From assembly GCA_910587305.1 (NCBI GenBank), contig CAJUKV010000011.1, positions 1 to 64,000 of the forward strand: a stretch of 64,000 nt of DNA, written 5' to 3'. The stretch comes from an uncultured Lachnospiraceae bacterium (GTDB lineage Bacteria > Bacillota > Clostridia > Lachnospirales > Lachnospiraceae). Shown here in pieces: positions 9,011 to 18,854 of the stretch (within the stretch, counting starts at the first letter, position 1; each line of letters opens with the position of its first letter). The position numbers and the translations under genes were made by a program. The notes under the pieces are model-generated. The model saw nothing but the letters and a program-made list of their open reading frames with translations. It did no database searches and was not told the origin of the DNA.

Positions 9011-11788
9011 ATGTTTTCTTTTATAAGTTTATTGCAGATGAGTTTTTCAGCTGCTGTCATCATTTTGTTGATTATTTTCATTCGCGCAATATTGATAAAT
9101 CGTCTCCCAAAGAAAATTTTTTTGGTATTGTGGATAATTGCTTTGGTCAGGCTGCTTATGCCCCTGTCGGTTTCGTCTCCTTTTAGTATTTATTCTATGG
9201 CACAGAGAAGTGAGCACATAAAGAATATAATTGGTGTGATGGAGGAAATTCCATCAGGACAGATTGTGTTGCCGATTCGCATGGAAAAGCAGGAAAGACG
9301 GGAGGAAAAGGAAAATATATTGTCAGAAAATGCAGAAGATAATGGAATAAATCATGAAACCGCTTCTATTGAAGGAAATAGCGTATGGAAAAGCACGGAT
9401 GATACGGTGGAATATACCGGCCGGGGAGAGACCGGTCAAACAGATACCGGACAAAAAGACGCTGTTCAGAGCAAATACGAAAGTAAATCAGGAAAAGAAG
9501 CAGTTTTTCCAATTTGGAAGATAATTTATATAACTGGTGTTATTATATTTGCGGTATATTTTGTATACGTTTATGTGAAATGTCGTAAGGAATTTGATAT
9601 TTCTATGCCTGTTGACCGTGAAATGTCACAAAACCGGATAAACAGGTGTCCTACAAAGCGCAGGATTTCCATACGGCAGTCAAAATTGATTGATGCACCG
9701 CTTACTTATGGAATAATAGCACCTGTTATATTAATACCGGAAACAATAGATTGGCAGGAAGAAGAGCAGCTTTCCTATATTCTTGCCCATGAATTTATCC
9801 ACATAAAAAGATTTGATGGGGTTACAAAAATACTGATGGCGGCAGCCCTGTGCGTTCACTGGTTTAATCCGGCGGTATGGATTATGTACAATTTATTAAA
9901 TCGTGATTTAGAAATTTCCTGTGATGAGGAAGTGATTCGAAAATTTGGGGAAAAGTCCAAAGCTTCTTATGCCCGGACGCTTATTCAAATGGAGGAAAAG
10001 AAAAGCGGGCTGATTCCTCTCTGGAATAGTTTCAGCAAAAATGCTACAGGTAAAAGTGCGATGGAGGAAAGGATTCTGGCGATTATGAAAATGAAAAAGA
10101 CATCTACATCTGCAGTTTTTGCAGGGTTAATTCTGGTTTTAATTATGGCAATCGTGTTTGCTACTTCGGCAATGGCAGATTCCGGAAGGAATTATTTGAA
10201 AAGGCTTCCCTTTGAAGACCTTAGCGATGCTGAAAGCGAAAAATTGTTGGCGCTGTGGTTTGAGGGATATGAATCTATGACGGTGACCGAGTTTCAGGAG
10301 AAGGCCTGGGAACTGACGGATACGAGGGAGTACAGGGATTTAATAGAAGATTTTGCTAAGTCAGAGTATACCATTCAGATGGAGGAAGGAAAAGAAGCCG
10401 ATGCTTTAAATGCGTATATGGATTATTTTTATCATGTATTTGAACCGTTGACGGCGGAAAGATGGCAGACAAGGGAATTTAACGGAGCCGTGGCAACGAA
10501 TTTGGAGCCGGAAGGCCGCGAGCAGGCTTCGCTGGAGTATGTGATAAGCTTCCATATTTTGAAACCTGATGAATTAAAAGTGGAAGAATACCGGGATGCC
10601 CGTTTACTTATCCGGGAGGATATGAGAAGCTTTTTACAGAGCAGAACGGAGGAGGAGCTGTCTGATCAGGCAAATTTGCAAAGGGATGTCAGGGAAATAG
10701 TGAATCAAATTGAAAAGAAGTACAGCTCGGACAAGTTAGAGGTCTCTGTGGCATATTCTTTGCTTCCATTAGAAGAAGGTTGGGAAAATGACGTGAACAC
10801 CCAGTCGAAAGAGCTGTGGGCTGAAACGCTGGCTCCCTATCTGGAATTTGGTTTGACCTATCAATATATTCCTCTTGAGGATAATCCGGGAAATGGCCTG
10901 AAAATGTATTGGAATGGAACTGAGGTAAGAGGGATTGTAGATGAAGAAAGGGGAATGTGGATATCGGAACATACGGGAGATGGTCTGTATGCCGGGGATG
11001 CGGTGGAATTATATGTCGTTTATGAGAAGGGGGAGGCAACGGGACTAAGGCCCGCAGCGAAAGAAGAGCAAAAGGTATGGGATAACATCAGAAGGAATAA
11101 CGGACTTTCCGCTAAGGATAGCGTATTTGCTCTGGAAGAAGAAAATTTTGAAGAGGAAAAGAGAGATTTTCCCAATGGAAGCAAAGAGGATTATGCTTCC
11201 CTGCAAAAATATATATTGTCCGATTACAAAAAAATGTCTGTGGCGGATTTTAACGCTGCTATTCTCACATGGTGCAATGAAGATTATGAGCGAATGGAAC
11301 GGGTTGGTATGGATGGGGCTCTGGAAGATTATGCCGTGGCGCTGACGGAGGAAGAAAAAGATTTTGTTGCTTTCACCCTATGGTTTTCCAGAATGGAAAA
11401 TTCACGCAAGATACAAAGTGAACATACAAAAAAGACGGAAGAAGACCCTGAATATACAGGAAAGTGCATGACAAAACAGTCAGGAGACGGGCTTGGGTGG
11501 TGTACTTTGGACTATCGGTTTACGTATCATATGAAGGATAAAGATAAGTTAGAGGTTGGAAAGCGTGACGAGTGCCTGAAAGGAATGATAAAGGGTATTG
11601 AGGAATTTTGGGAGGAAACCGGCCTTGAAAGACTTTTTTTGATGAGCGAGGAGGATATAGCGGATCAGCTTCAGTTTTTAGCCCAAAAATACGGCAATGA
11701 TTTGTTGGTGATTCATATAGACGAGGATATGATTCATTATCAGTGTATGGATGAAAGGAATATTGGGGGTTTGGCGGATTCATTATGA
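9011..11788 (+). CDS. BlaR1-type M56 membrane metalloprotease with large external domain
   Basis: The 925-residue protein has two N-terminal membrane helices (about 10-52), a hydrophilic loop, a third helix (about 168-188), and the M56 protease core with HEFIH (His260, Glu261, His264) followed by a CDEE motif. A fourth helix lies at about 368-390, then some 530 external residues. In BlaR1 and MecR1 the external part is a penicillin-binding domain; here none of its motifs (SxxK, KTG) is visible. Instead there are two related modules, about 393-580 and 720-912, with the similar starts YESMTVTEFQ and YKKMSVADFN. The signal sensed is unknown. The upstream blaI is its likely cleavage target. Confidence 0.88.
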   Translation: MFSFISLLQMSFSAAVIILLIIFIRAILINRLPKKIFLVLWIIALVRLLMPLSVSSPFSIYSMAQRSEHIKNIIGVMEEIPSGQIVLPIRMEKQERREEKENILSENAEDNGINHETASIEGNSVWKSTDDTVEYTGRGETGQTDTGQKDAVQSKYESKSGKEAVFPIWKIIYITGVIIFAVYFVYVYVKCRKEFDISMPVDREMSQNRINRCPTKRRISIRQSKLIDAPLTYGIIAPVILIPETIDWQEEEQLSYILAHEFIHIKRFDGVTKILMAAALCVHWFNPAVWIMYNLLNRDLEISCDEEVIRKFGEKSKASYARTLIQMEEKKSGLIPLWNSFSKNATGKSAMEERILAIMKMKKTSTSAVFAGLILVLIMAIVFATSAMADSGRNYLKRLPFEDLSDAESEKLLALWFEGYESMTVTEFQEKAWELTDTREYRDLIEDFAKSEYTIQMEEGKEADALNAYMDYFYHVFEPLTAERWQTREFNGAVATNLEPEGREQASLEYVISFHILKPDELKVEEYRDARLLIREDMRSFLQSRTEEELSDQANLQRDVREIVNQIEKKYSSDKLEVSVAYSLLPLEEGWENDVNTQSKELWAETLAPYLEFGLTYQYIPLEDNPGNGLKMYWNGTEVRGIVDEERGMWISEHTGDGLYAGDAVELYVVYEKGEATGLRPAAKEEQKVWDNIRRNNGLSAKDSVFALEEENFEEEKRDFPNGSKEDYASLQKYILSDYKKMSVADFNAAILTWCNEDYERMERVGMDGALEDYAVALTEEEKDFVAFTLWFSRMENSRKIQSEHTKKTEEDPEYTGKCMTKQSGDGLGWCTLDYRFTYHMKDKDKLEVGKRDECLKGMIKGIEEFWEETGLERLFLMSEEDIADQLQFLAQKYGNDLLVIHIDEDMIHYQCMDERNIGGLADSL

Positions 11789-11804
11789 AAGATGATTGGC
11801 GTAA

Positions 11805-11830
11805 GGCTGCGGGATAAGATTACCGCAGCC
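11805..11830. terminator. Hairpin between the convergent blaR1 and DUF885 genes
   Basis: GGCTGCGG pairs with CCGCAGCC around a ten-base loop, overlapping the end of the minus-strand gene. Its place between two convergent genes suggests a shared terminator, but the T runs on either side are short. Confidence 0.45.
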
Positions 11831-13649
11831 TTAATTTGTCATTTAATCCCTGAAAATCGGAGGGCCCCGTTTCCAAAACAAACTGATGGAAACGCGAGAG
11901 GCTAAACTCATCGCCCCATAAATTGCGGGCTGTGTCTCTTAAAGAAAGAAATTCAAGAAAACCAAGGTAGTATTTCAGATAGTTTACCGGTTCCTCCACG
12001 ATATAGTCATAAATAGCGGATGCGGCTTTGGGGTCGGTAATGCCTGCTTTTCGCAAAATAGCCTGGGCTTTTGAAAGAGTGGCGCCTTCATAATGTATCG
12101 CAATGTCTAACATGGAATAAAGGCACAGCTGAATATTGCGGTTCAGACGGCAGGCTTCATACCAGGCGGCAGTTAAGGGGTCTGAAACCAGCGACTTTGC
12201 GTAATCATAGGAAAGATTCTCCACATAAAGCGCCCAGCCCTCCACATAGCCGCCATAATGCAGCAGGTATCGTATGCAGGAGGTATTGTTTTGGTTCATG
12301 TAAAGCTGGCTGTAAACCGTCTGATACAGATGGCCGGGATAGCCTTCATGGGCTAAGGTGGTATACAAGGTCAGGGCGTCAGGCGAATTTTTATGGTTAA
12401 TGTAGATAATGTTGCCGCTCATATCGTCTATGGGTGGGGTCAGATAATAGGCAGGACTGCAATAGTCCTCCATAGAGGGGGAAACGCTTTTAATGGTATA
12501 ATGAATTTGCTCTGCTTCCTCCGATTCGGGAAAAGGCGGAAAGTCGGCCGCCATGCGGTTTTTCAAATCGTCCAGCATTTCCTCCGGCGTTACGTAGGGA
12601 AAGGCTGCGTCGCTGTTTGTAAAGGCGGATGCCAATTGCGGATACTGGCCAAGGAGCGAGGCCATGGCGGTAAAATTTTCCCGGAAATTTTCAAAAAGGA
12701 GGGTTTTTATTTCGTCAATGCTGCGATTAGATCCCGTGGCGGAGGCAAGGAGATATTCATAGTAAGAGCTCCCCTCCGGGAAATAGCAAAGGCCCTTGTC
12801 ATTCAGGCCGCTGCCCTGCAAAACGGTAAAGGCATCTGCCATCCTTTCATAGGCAGGCGCCATAACGGTGGTGAGGAGCCGGTCGTTTTCAGAGATCCAC
12901 TGAGCCTTTTGCTCCTTAGAGATGCTCCCTTCCTGCTCCAGGGCGTCTAAGCGTTCCTCGAAAGTGGTATGAAGAAAGTGGGTGCCGCGGGAGAGAGCTT
13001 CTTTATCCATAATCGAGCAGCATTGCTCTATCACGTCTCCGGCGGCGGAGTCGGACATGAATAATCCATGTTCGGCCTTTTCCTTTTCATATTGAATAAG
13101 ACCGTCAAAGTAGGTGTCGGTCTGATCTAATATATGCAGGTAATCCTCCACATCCTTCGGGGAGCGGAAGGTGTAGTCGGCCAGAAGAATAGGAAGGCCG
13201 GACTGCATTCCTGAGGAAGGGGAAAGAGGTTCGTCGTAATACTCGTAGGAAGAACCGGAAAGACGGAGGGTTAAATAACGATTTAACAACTGGTAAGCAT
13301 AGGCGTCATCCTCCTTTAAGCGGTTGGGAGATATTTTGGAGAGCCGATTCAGAGCGGATTGAATTCCGGTGGTTGCACCATCTTTGTCTGATTCGGAGCC
13401 TGATTTAGCGCCGTAAGAAGGCAAAAGTACCTCGTCCGTAAAACCATATTTTTCAGGATATGCCAGTGTATAATGTAGATTTAACATATTTCCGGAAAGC
13501 TCGGAATAAAACAAGTCTTCCGTTAAAGCCTGAAAACGGCGGCTGTCACTGGTAAACAGGATAGAAGTAAAAACAAAAGCAATGGCAAAAGCGGACAGGC
13601 CAAAGAAAAGCAGGCGCTGCTTCAGACTCCATTTTTTTATCTGTAACAA
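11820..13649 (-). CDS. DUF885 family membrane-anchored metallopeptidase-like protein
   Basis: The 609-residue protein has one N-terminal membrane helix (about 12-32) and then a long alpha-helical external domain of the DUF885 family (PF05960). The family motif HEGYPGH and the later GYVEGWALYVE are present, which resemble the zinc site and downstream glutamate of M32-like carboxypeptidases. A peptidase acting outside the cell is likely but not proven. The start is TTG at 13649, with GAGGT seven bases upstream. It is one of only three minus-strand genes here and is convergent with blaR1. Confidence 0.85.
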   Translation of the reverse strand: MLQIKKWSLKQRLLFFGLSAFAIAFVFTSILFTSDSRRFQALTEDLFYSELSGNMLNLHYTLAYPEKYGFTDEVLLPSYGAKSGSESDKDGATTGIQSALNRLSKISPNRLKEDDAYAYQLLNRYLTLRLSGSSYEYYDEPLSPSSGMQSGLPILLADYTFRSPKDVEDYLHILDQTDTYFDGLIQYEKEKAEHGLFMSDSAAGDVIEQCCSIMDKEALSRGTHFLHTTFEERLDALEQEGSISKEQKAQWISENDRLLTTVMAPAYERMADAFTVLQGSGLNDKGLCYFPEGSSYYEYLLASATGSNRSIDEIKTLLFENFRENFTAMASLLGQYPQLASAFTNSDAAFPYVTPEEMLDDLKNRMAADFPPFPESEEAEQIHYTIKSVSPSMEDYCSPAYYLTPPIDDMSGNIIYINHKNSPDALTLYTTLAHEGYPGHLYQTVYSQLYMNQNNTSCIRYLLHYGGYVEGWALYVENLSYDYAKSLVSDPLTAAWYEACRLNRNIQLCLYSMLDIAIHYEGATLSKAQAILRKAGITDPKAASAIYDYIVEEPVNYLKYYLGFLEFLSLRDTARNLWGDEFSLSRFHQFVLETGPSDFQGLNDKLRLR

Positions 13650-13821
13650 GGGGATGACCTCACAAAATTATTCATTTGATTATATGAGAGCGGAAGCCCA
13701 AAAATTCATGACCCGGAAACAGCCTTTTATTTGACGGCGGCGAAAAAATGATTTTTCATGTGTATAGACGATTGATTTATAATATGATAAAATATTACAG
13801 TATTTGAACACAGATATTTGT

Positions 13822-13861
13822 GCCCGCGCTTTAATTCGCGGGCTATTGGCGAGAATGGAGG
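13822..13861 (+). promoter_or_regulatory. Hairpin leader plus ribosome site of the transketolase gene
   Basis: GCCCGCG (13822-13828) pairs perfectly with CGCGGGC (13837-13843) around TTTAATT-type loop bases, followed by GAGAATGGAGG and the ATG at 13868. Related leaders occur before several other genes in the window. Upstream, 13650-13821 holds AT-rich possible promoter sequence (TATAATATGATAAAATATT) but no clear pair of boxes. Confidence 0.6.
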
Positions 13862-13867
13862 ATATCG

Positions 13868-14710
13868 ATGAACAATCTGGAGCTCAAAAAAACCGCAAAT
13901 GAAGTGCGCAAGGGCATTGTAACGGCGGTTCACAGTGCAAAGGCAGGCCACCCGGGAGGTTCTTTGTCCGCAGCGGATATTTATACCTATCTTTATTTTG
14001 AGGAGATGAATGTAGATCCTGCAAACCCCAGGATGGAGGACAGAGATCGTTTTGTATTGTCTAAAGGCCACACGGCGCCCGGCCTGTATTCCGCACTGGC
14101 AAACAGAGGCTTTTTCCCGGTAGAGGATCTTGTGACGCTGCGCAAGCTTGGGTCATATCTGCAGGGGCATCCCTGTATGCAGCATGTGCCCGGTGTGGAT
14201 ATGTCAACCGGTTCCCTTGGTCAGGGCATATCGGCGGCGGTAGGCATGGCGCTGTCCGGAAAGATGGACAAGAAAGATTTTCGTGTCTATACGCTGCTTG
14301 GCGACGGTGAGATTCAGGAGGGACAGGTTTGGGAAGCTTCCATGCTTGCCGGACACCGTAAGCTGGATAATCTTGTGGTGATTGTGGATAATAACGGGCT
14401 GCAGATTGACGGTCCTGTGGATGAGGTTTGTTCACCTTATCCCATAGATAAAAAGTTTGAAGCGTTTAACTTTCATGTAATCAATATGGATGCTCATGAT
14501 TTTGACGCTATCCGGGCTGCTTTTCAGGAGGCAAGGGAAACAAAAGGAATGCCTACGGCAATTATTGCCCATAGTCTGAAAGGAAAGGGCGTTTCTTTTA
14601 TGGAAGGCCAGGCGGGATGGCATGGCAAAGCGCCTAATGATGAGCAGTATGAAATTGCAATGGCAGATCTCGAAAAAATTGGCGAAGAGCTTTTGAAGGA
14701 GGAAGCATAA
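13868..14710 (+). CDS. Transketolase, N-terminal subunit
   Basis: The 280-residue protein is the thiamine-diphosphate (pyrophosphate-binding) half of a split transketolase. Motifs are HSAKAGHPGGSLSAADIY near the start and LGDGEIQEGQVWEA followed by VDNNGLQIDG for the diphosphate and magnesium. With the next gene it transfers two-carbon units between pentose and hexose phosphates. The stop codon is directly followed by the next start (no gap), so the two halves are translated together. Split transketolases are common in Clostridia. Confidence 0.95.
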   Translation: MNNLELKKTANEVRKGIVTAVHSAKAGHPGGSLSAADIYTYLYFEEMNVDPANPRMEDRDRFVLSKGHTAPGLYSALANRGFFPVEDLVTLRKLGSYLQGHPCMQHVPGVDMSTGSLGQGISAAVGMALSGKMDKKDFRVYTLLGDGEIQEGQVWEASMLAGHRKLDNLVVIVDNNGLQIDGPVDEVCSPYPIDKKFEAFNFHVINMDAHDFDAIRAAFQEARETKGMPTAIIAHSLKGKGVSFMEGQAGWHGKAPNDEQYEIAMADLEKIGEELLKEEA

Positions 14711-15658
14711 ATGGCGGAGAATACGGCAAAAAAGATTGCAACCAGAGAAGGCTACGGAGATGCCCTTTTAGAGCTTGGAGCCAAAAATCCTGATATAGTG
14801 GTTTTAGACGCCGATTTGGCGGAAGCTACTAAGACGGGAGTGTTTAAGAAAGCTTTTCCGGACAGGCATATTGACTGCGGTATTGCCGAGGGCAATATGG
14901 TAGGCGTGGCAGCAGGACTCGCCACAACAGGGAAGATCCCTTTTGTCAGCAGCTTTGCGATGTTTGCGGCGGGCAGGGCTTTTGAGCAGGTCAGAAATTC
15001 GGTAGGTTATCCTCATTTAAATGTTAAAATAGGCGCAACCCATGCGGGCATTACCGTAGGAGAGGACGGGGCTTCCCACCAATGTAATGAAGATATTGCC
15101 CTGATGCGGACAATTCCGGGGATGGTGGTAATGTGCCCGGCGGACAGCATTGAAGCAAAGGCGGCGGTTTTAGCAGCGGCGGAATATGAAGGCCCCGTAT
15201 ATTTGCGGTTTGGACGCGCAGCCTGTCCGGTGATCAATGACAGGCCGGATTATCATTTTGAAATGGGAAAAGGAACCGTAGTGCGCGAAGGCACGGACCT
15301 TACCATTGTCGCCACCGGTATTTGCGTGGGAAATTCGCTGGAAGCGGCTAAGATGCTGGCGGCTGACGGGATAAATGCGGAGGTAATCAATATCTGCACC
15401 ATTAAACCTTTGGATGAAGAGCTTATTATAAAATCTGCTAAGAAAACCGGTAAAATTGTGACGGCGGAGGAACATTCCGTTATCGGAGGATTGGGCAGCG
15501 CGGTGTGCGACGCGGTCTGCAAGTCGTATCCCGTGCCGGTGATGAAGATTGGTCTGCAGGATGTATTCGGAGAGTCAGGGTCAGCGGAAGCGCTGGTTGA
15601 AAAATACAAACTGGACGGCAAGGGGATTTACGAGCAGATTAAAGGATTCCTGAAGTAA
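14711..15658 (+). CDS. Transketolase, C-terminal subunit
   Basis: The 315-residue protein carries the pyrimidine-binding domain (VLDADLAEATKTGVFKKAFP, GIAEGNMVGVAAGLA) and the C-terminal transketolase domain (about 190-310). It completes the active site formed with the product of the preceding gene. It is followed 18 bases later by rpe, so the operon covers two steps of the non-oxidative pentose phosphate pathway. Confidence 0.95.
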   Translation: MAENTAKKIATREGYGDALLELGAKNPDIVVLDADLAEATKTGVFKKAFPDRHIDCGIAEGNMVGVAAGLATTGKIPFVSSFAMFAAGRAFEQVRNSVGYPHLNVKIGATHAGITVGEDGASHQCNEDIALMRTIPGMVVMCPADSIEAKAAVLAAAEYEGPVYLRFGRAACPVINDRPDYHFEMGKGTVVREGTDLTIVATGICVGNSLEAAKMLAADGINAEVINICTIKPLDEELIIKSAKKTGKIVTAEEHSVIGGLGSAVCDAVCKSYPVPVMKIGLQDVFGESGSAEALVEKYKLDGKGIYEQIKGFLK

Positions 15659-15676
15659 AGGCAGAGGGGTATTATT

Positions 15677-16378
15677 ATGTACATTTTAGCGCCATCTCTT
15701 CTTGCGGCGGACTTTAATATATTGGGACAGCAGATTTTGGAAACTCAAAAGGCAGGTGCTAAGTATCTCCACATTGACGTGATGGACGGCGTCTTTGTTC
15801 CAAGTATATCCTTTGGTATGCCTCTTATGAAATCCATCAGGGGAACCAGCGAACAGTTTTTTGACGTGCATCTGATGATTACGGAGCCCGAGAGATACCT
15901 TAAGGAATTTGTGGAATGCGGCGCGGACGGAATCACGTTTCACCTGGAAGCGACCGGATGTGCCGAAAAGGCAATAGAAGAAATACACGCTTTAGGCGTA
16001 GAAGCCGGAATCTCCATTAAGCCGGGGACTCCTGTGGAGGCGGTTTACCCCTATCTGGACAGGGTGGAAATGGTTCTTATTATGAGTGTTGAGCCGGGTT
16101 TTGGCGGACAGCCTTTTATGCCGGAAGCCTATCAAAGAATCAGACAGCTTCGGGATTATATTGATGAAAGAAGACTGCCCGTAAAAATAGAAGTGGACGG
16201 CGGCATTGGCAAGAAGAACGTAAGAGAGGTAATAGACGCCGGCGCAGATATTTGTGTAGCCGGTTCGGCAGTATTTAAAAAGCGCAGCATAAGCGTAAAT
16301 ATTTCCAGATTTATGAAAGCGTTTAAAGAAAAAGAAGAAAAGAATAGATGCAGCGATGGAAAAGATAGGCAGAAATGA
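15677..16378 (+). CDS. rpe: Ribulose-phosphate 3-epimerase
   Basis: It interconverts ribulose 5-phosphate and xylulose 5-phosphate, the latter being a transketolase substrate. The TIM-barrel protein has LAPSLLAADF at the start, HIDVMDGVFVPSISFG with the metal-binding His and Asp, MSVEPGFGGQPFMP, and IEVDGGIG. At 233 residues it is slightly longer than usual because of a lysine- and glutamate-rich tail. Its 3' end overlaps the next gene by 23 bases in another frame. Confidence 0.96.
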   Translation: MYILAPSLLAADFNILGQQILETQKAGAKYLHIDVMDGVFVPSISFGMPLMKSIRGTSEQFFDVHLMITEPERYLKEFVECGADGITFHLEATGCAEKAIEEIHALGVEAGISIKPGTPVEAVYPYLDRVEMVLIMSVEPGFGGQPFMPEAYQRIRQLRDYIDERRLPVKIEVDGGIGKKNVREVIDAGADICVAGSAVFKKRSISVNISRFMKAFKEKEEKNRCSDGKDRQK

Positions 16379-17228
16379 TCCCTGCTGGTGTGGCAGTGGA
16401 AAAAAGTATAAAACTTGTCATATGGCGACAGACGATAAGATTCGCCGTTATGAATTACAGGGGCATATAGTACCCGGCAGAGATATCTTGAAAACAAAGG
16501 AACAAATTGAAGGCATCAGGGAAAGCAGTGTTATAAACATTGCGGTACTAGATGCGGTGGGAAGGATGATTGGCCCTGGTGTAAGTACCCAGGAGGTAGA
16601 TGACCTGGTACACAACATGACGGTTGAGATGGGCGGAATCCCTGCTCCTCTTGGTTATGAAGGATTTCCCAAAAGTGTATGTACCTCCATCAATGAGGTG
16701 GTCTGCCACGGTATTCCCTCAAAAGATATCCTGTTAAAGGAAGGCGATATTGTAAATGTGGATGTGTCTACCTTATACAAAGGATATTATTCGGACTCTT
16801 CCAGAATGTATTGTATCGGCGAGGTAAGCGAAGAAAAGAAAAAGCTGGTGGAGGTTACCCGGGAATGTATGGAAAAAGGAATTGCCATGGTCAGGCCCTG
16901 GAGCTTTTTAGGGGACATGGCCCAGGCAGTGAACGATCATGCGAAGGCAAACGGCTACAGCATAGTGGTTGAAATAGGAGGCCATGGCATCGGTCTGGAG
17001 TTCCATGAGGAGCCTTTTGTCAGCTATGTTACCAGCGCCGGAACGGAGATGCTGATGGTTCCCGGGATGGTGTTCACCATAGAGCCTATGGTAAATATGG
17101 GTACATGTGAAATATACACGGACAAAGACGACGGATGGACCGTGTACACGAAAGACAGAAAACCCTCCGCCCAGTGGGAAGTTACAATAGCGGTGACGGA
17201 AAATGGGCATGAGGTTTTGACCTGGTAA
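16356..17228 (+). CDS. map: Methionine aminopeptidase type I with N-terminal SEC-C motif
   Basis: It removes the initiator methionine from new proteins. The 290-residue protein starts with a SEC-C zinc motif (GRNDPCWCGSGKKYKTCH, residues 5-22), a type common in Firmicutes. The pita-bread catalytic domain follows with metal ligands in VNVDVSTLYKGYYSDSSRM (two Asp), GHGIGLEFHEEPF (His), FTIEPMV (Glu) and QWEVTIAVTENG (Glu). The start lies inside the end of rpe, which suggests translational coupling; AGCGATGG bases precede it without a strong ribosome site. Confidence 0.94.
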   Translation: MEKIGRNDPCWCGSGKKYKTCHMATDDKIRRYELQGHIVPGRDILKTKEQIEGIRESSVINIAVLDAVGRMIGPGVSTQEVDDLVHNMTVEMGGIPAPLGYEGFPKSVCTSINEVVCHGIPSKDILLKEGDIVNVDVSTLYKGYYSDSSRMYCIGEVSEEKKKLVEVTRECMEKGIAMVRPWSFLGDMAQAVNDHAKANGYSIVVEIGGHGIGLEFHEEPFVSYVTSAGTEMLMVPGMVFTIEPMVNMGTCEIYTDKDDGWTVYTKDRKPSAQWEVTIAVTENGHEVLTW

Positions 17229-17285
17229 AAATTCTTAGTTGCTATATGACAGAAAAACGGAATAGCTTGTTATACGACTCAAAAG

Positions 17286-17330
17286 AAGCGGCCATACAAA
17301 TTAAATATATTTTTTGTATGGCTGCTTTTG
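17286..17330 (+). terminator. Terminator after map
   Basis: AAGCGGCCATACAAA pairs with TTTGTATGGCTGCTT (one G-T pair) around an AT-rich loop, followed by TT and G. It closes the transketolase-rpe-map operon. Confidence 0.7.
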
Positions 17331-17379
17331 GCTTAAGTAAAGAAAGAGAAAATGAATTGGTATAAGAAAGGATAAGGAT

Positions 17380-18849
17380 ATGTATGATGTAATTGTGATT
17401 GGCGCAGGCGTAAACGGATGCGCTGTTGCCAGGGAATTATCCCGCTTCAAGTTAAAAACACTGGTTCTTGAGAAAGCGTCTGACGTCTGTGAGGGCACTT
17501 CTAAGGCTAACAGCGGTATCGTTCATGCCGGTTATGATGCGGAACCGGGAAGCTTAAAGGCAAAACTGAATGTGCTGGGGAATCGGAGAATGGCGGCTTT
17601 GGCAGAGGAGCTTGATTTTTCTTACAAACAAAACGGTTCGATTGTCCTTTGCTTTGATGAAAAGGATCGGTTCCGGTTGGAAGAATTAAAAGCAAGGGGA
17701 GAAGCAAATGGAGTGGAAGGGCTTCGCATTATAGAAAGAGAGGAGCTTCTTAAGAAGGAGCCTAACGTAGGTGACGAGGCCGTGGCGGCTCTTTATGTGC
17801 CTGCGGGGGGTATTGTCTGTCCCTTTGGAATTACCATTGCGTTTGCGGAAAACGCTTCCGTCAACGGGGTGGAGTTTAAGTTTGGCCGGATGGTGACAGA
17901 TATCCAAAAGCAGGAGACGGGTTATCTGGTAAAGACAAATAAGGAGACATTAGAGACCAAAGTGGTGGTCAATGCCGCCGGAGTGTATGCGGATCAAATC
18001 CACAATATGGTCAGTGAAAATAAGATGGAGATTACCCCCAGGAAGGGAGAATATCTTCTTTACGATAAAAATGTGGGGAATATGGCGAGCCATACCCTGT
18101 TCCAGCTGCCCACCGCATTGGGAAAAGGCATACTGGTAACGCCCACCGTACACGGAAATTTATTGACAGGCCCTACGGCAACGGATATTTCGGATAAGGA
18201 CGGGAAGGAGACAACCCGGGAAGGACTGGGACAGGTAACGCAAAAAGCGGCGCTCAGTGTTAAGGGGATTCCAGGAAGGCAGGTTATCACTTCTTTTTCA
18301 GGATTGCGGGCTCATATCACAAAGTTTGAAAGAAGCGTAGCGGAAGGCGGCGCTGACCAGGGAAGGCCCATAGACGATTTTGTGATTGAGGAAGTGGCGG
18401 ATGCTCCCGGATTCATTGACGTGGCCGGTATGGAGTCCCCGGGTCTTTCCTGCGCGCCGGCAACGGGAGAGTATGTGGCGGATATGATAAAGAAGATGCT
18501 TAACCCCGAGGAAAAGCAGGATTTTGTGAGTACCAGAGAGGGCATAGTGAATATGGCTCTTGCCAGCGAACAGGAGCGCCATGCAAAAATCAAAGAAAAT
18601 CCGGCTTACGGTAAGGTAATCTGCCGCTGCGAGATGGTTACGGAGGGCGAGATATTAGAGGCAATACACAGACCCTTAGGAGCCACAACCACCGACGGCA
18701 TTAAGCGGCGTACACGCGCGGGAATGGGACGCTGCCAGTCGGGCTTTTGCAATCCAAGGGTGGTGGAAATTCTGGCAAGAGAACTTGGAGTGGACGAGAG
18801 CGAAATTAAAAAATCAGGAGAGGATGCCTGGTATTTATTGCCTTTATAA
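17380..18849 (+). CDS. GlpA-like FAD-dependent glycerol-3-phosphate dehydrogenase with Fe-S domain
   Basis: The 489-residue protein has an N-terminal FAD-binding fold (VIGAGVNGCAVARELS), a DAO-type oxidoreductase domain, and a C-terminal BFD-like 2Fe-2S domain with Cys415, Cys417, Cys452 and Cys457 (CRC...CQSGFC). This matches GlpA-type proteins of anaerobes that oxidise glycerol 3-phosphate to dihydroxyacetone phosphate. The next genes are GlpB-like and glpK, which supports a glycerol role. No glpC or glpF is seen. AGAAAGGATAAGG precedes the ATG. Confidence 0.88.
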   Translation: MYDVIVIGAGVNGCAVARELSRFKLKTLVLEKASDVCEGTSKANSGIVHAGYDAEPGSLKAKLNVLGNRRMAALAEELDFSYKQNGSIVLCFDEKDRFRLEELKARGEANGVEGLRIIEREELLKKEPNVGDEAVAALYVPAGGIVCPFGITIAFAENASVNGVEFKFGRMVTDIQKQETGYLVKTNKETLETKVVVNAAGVYADQIHNMVSENKMEITPRKGEYLLYDKNVGNMASHTLFQLPTALGKGILVTPTVHGNLLTGPTATDISDKDGKETTREGLGQVTQKAALSVKGIPGRQVITSFSGLRAHITKFERSVAEGGADQGRPIDDFVIEEVADAPGFIDVAGMESPGLSCAPATGEYVADMIKKMLNPEEKQDFVSTREGIVNMALASEQERHAKIKENPAYGKVICRCEMVTEGEILEAIHRPLGATTTDGIKRRTRAGMGRCQSGFCNPRVVEILARELGVDESEIKKSGEDAWYLLPL

Positions 18850-18854
18850 GAAAA

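Noticed and set aside
13727..14071. Minus-strand frame across the transketolase start
   Set aside because: Antisense to a clear gene and its leader; composition is that of a shadow frame.
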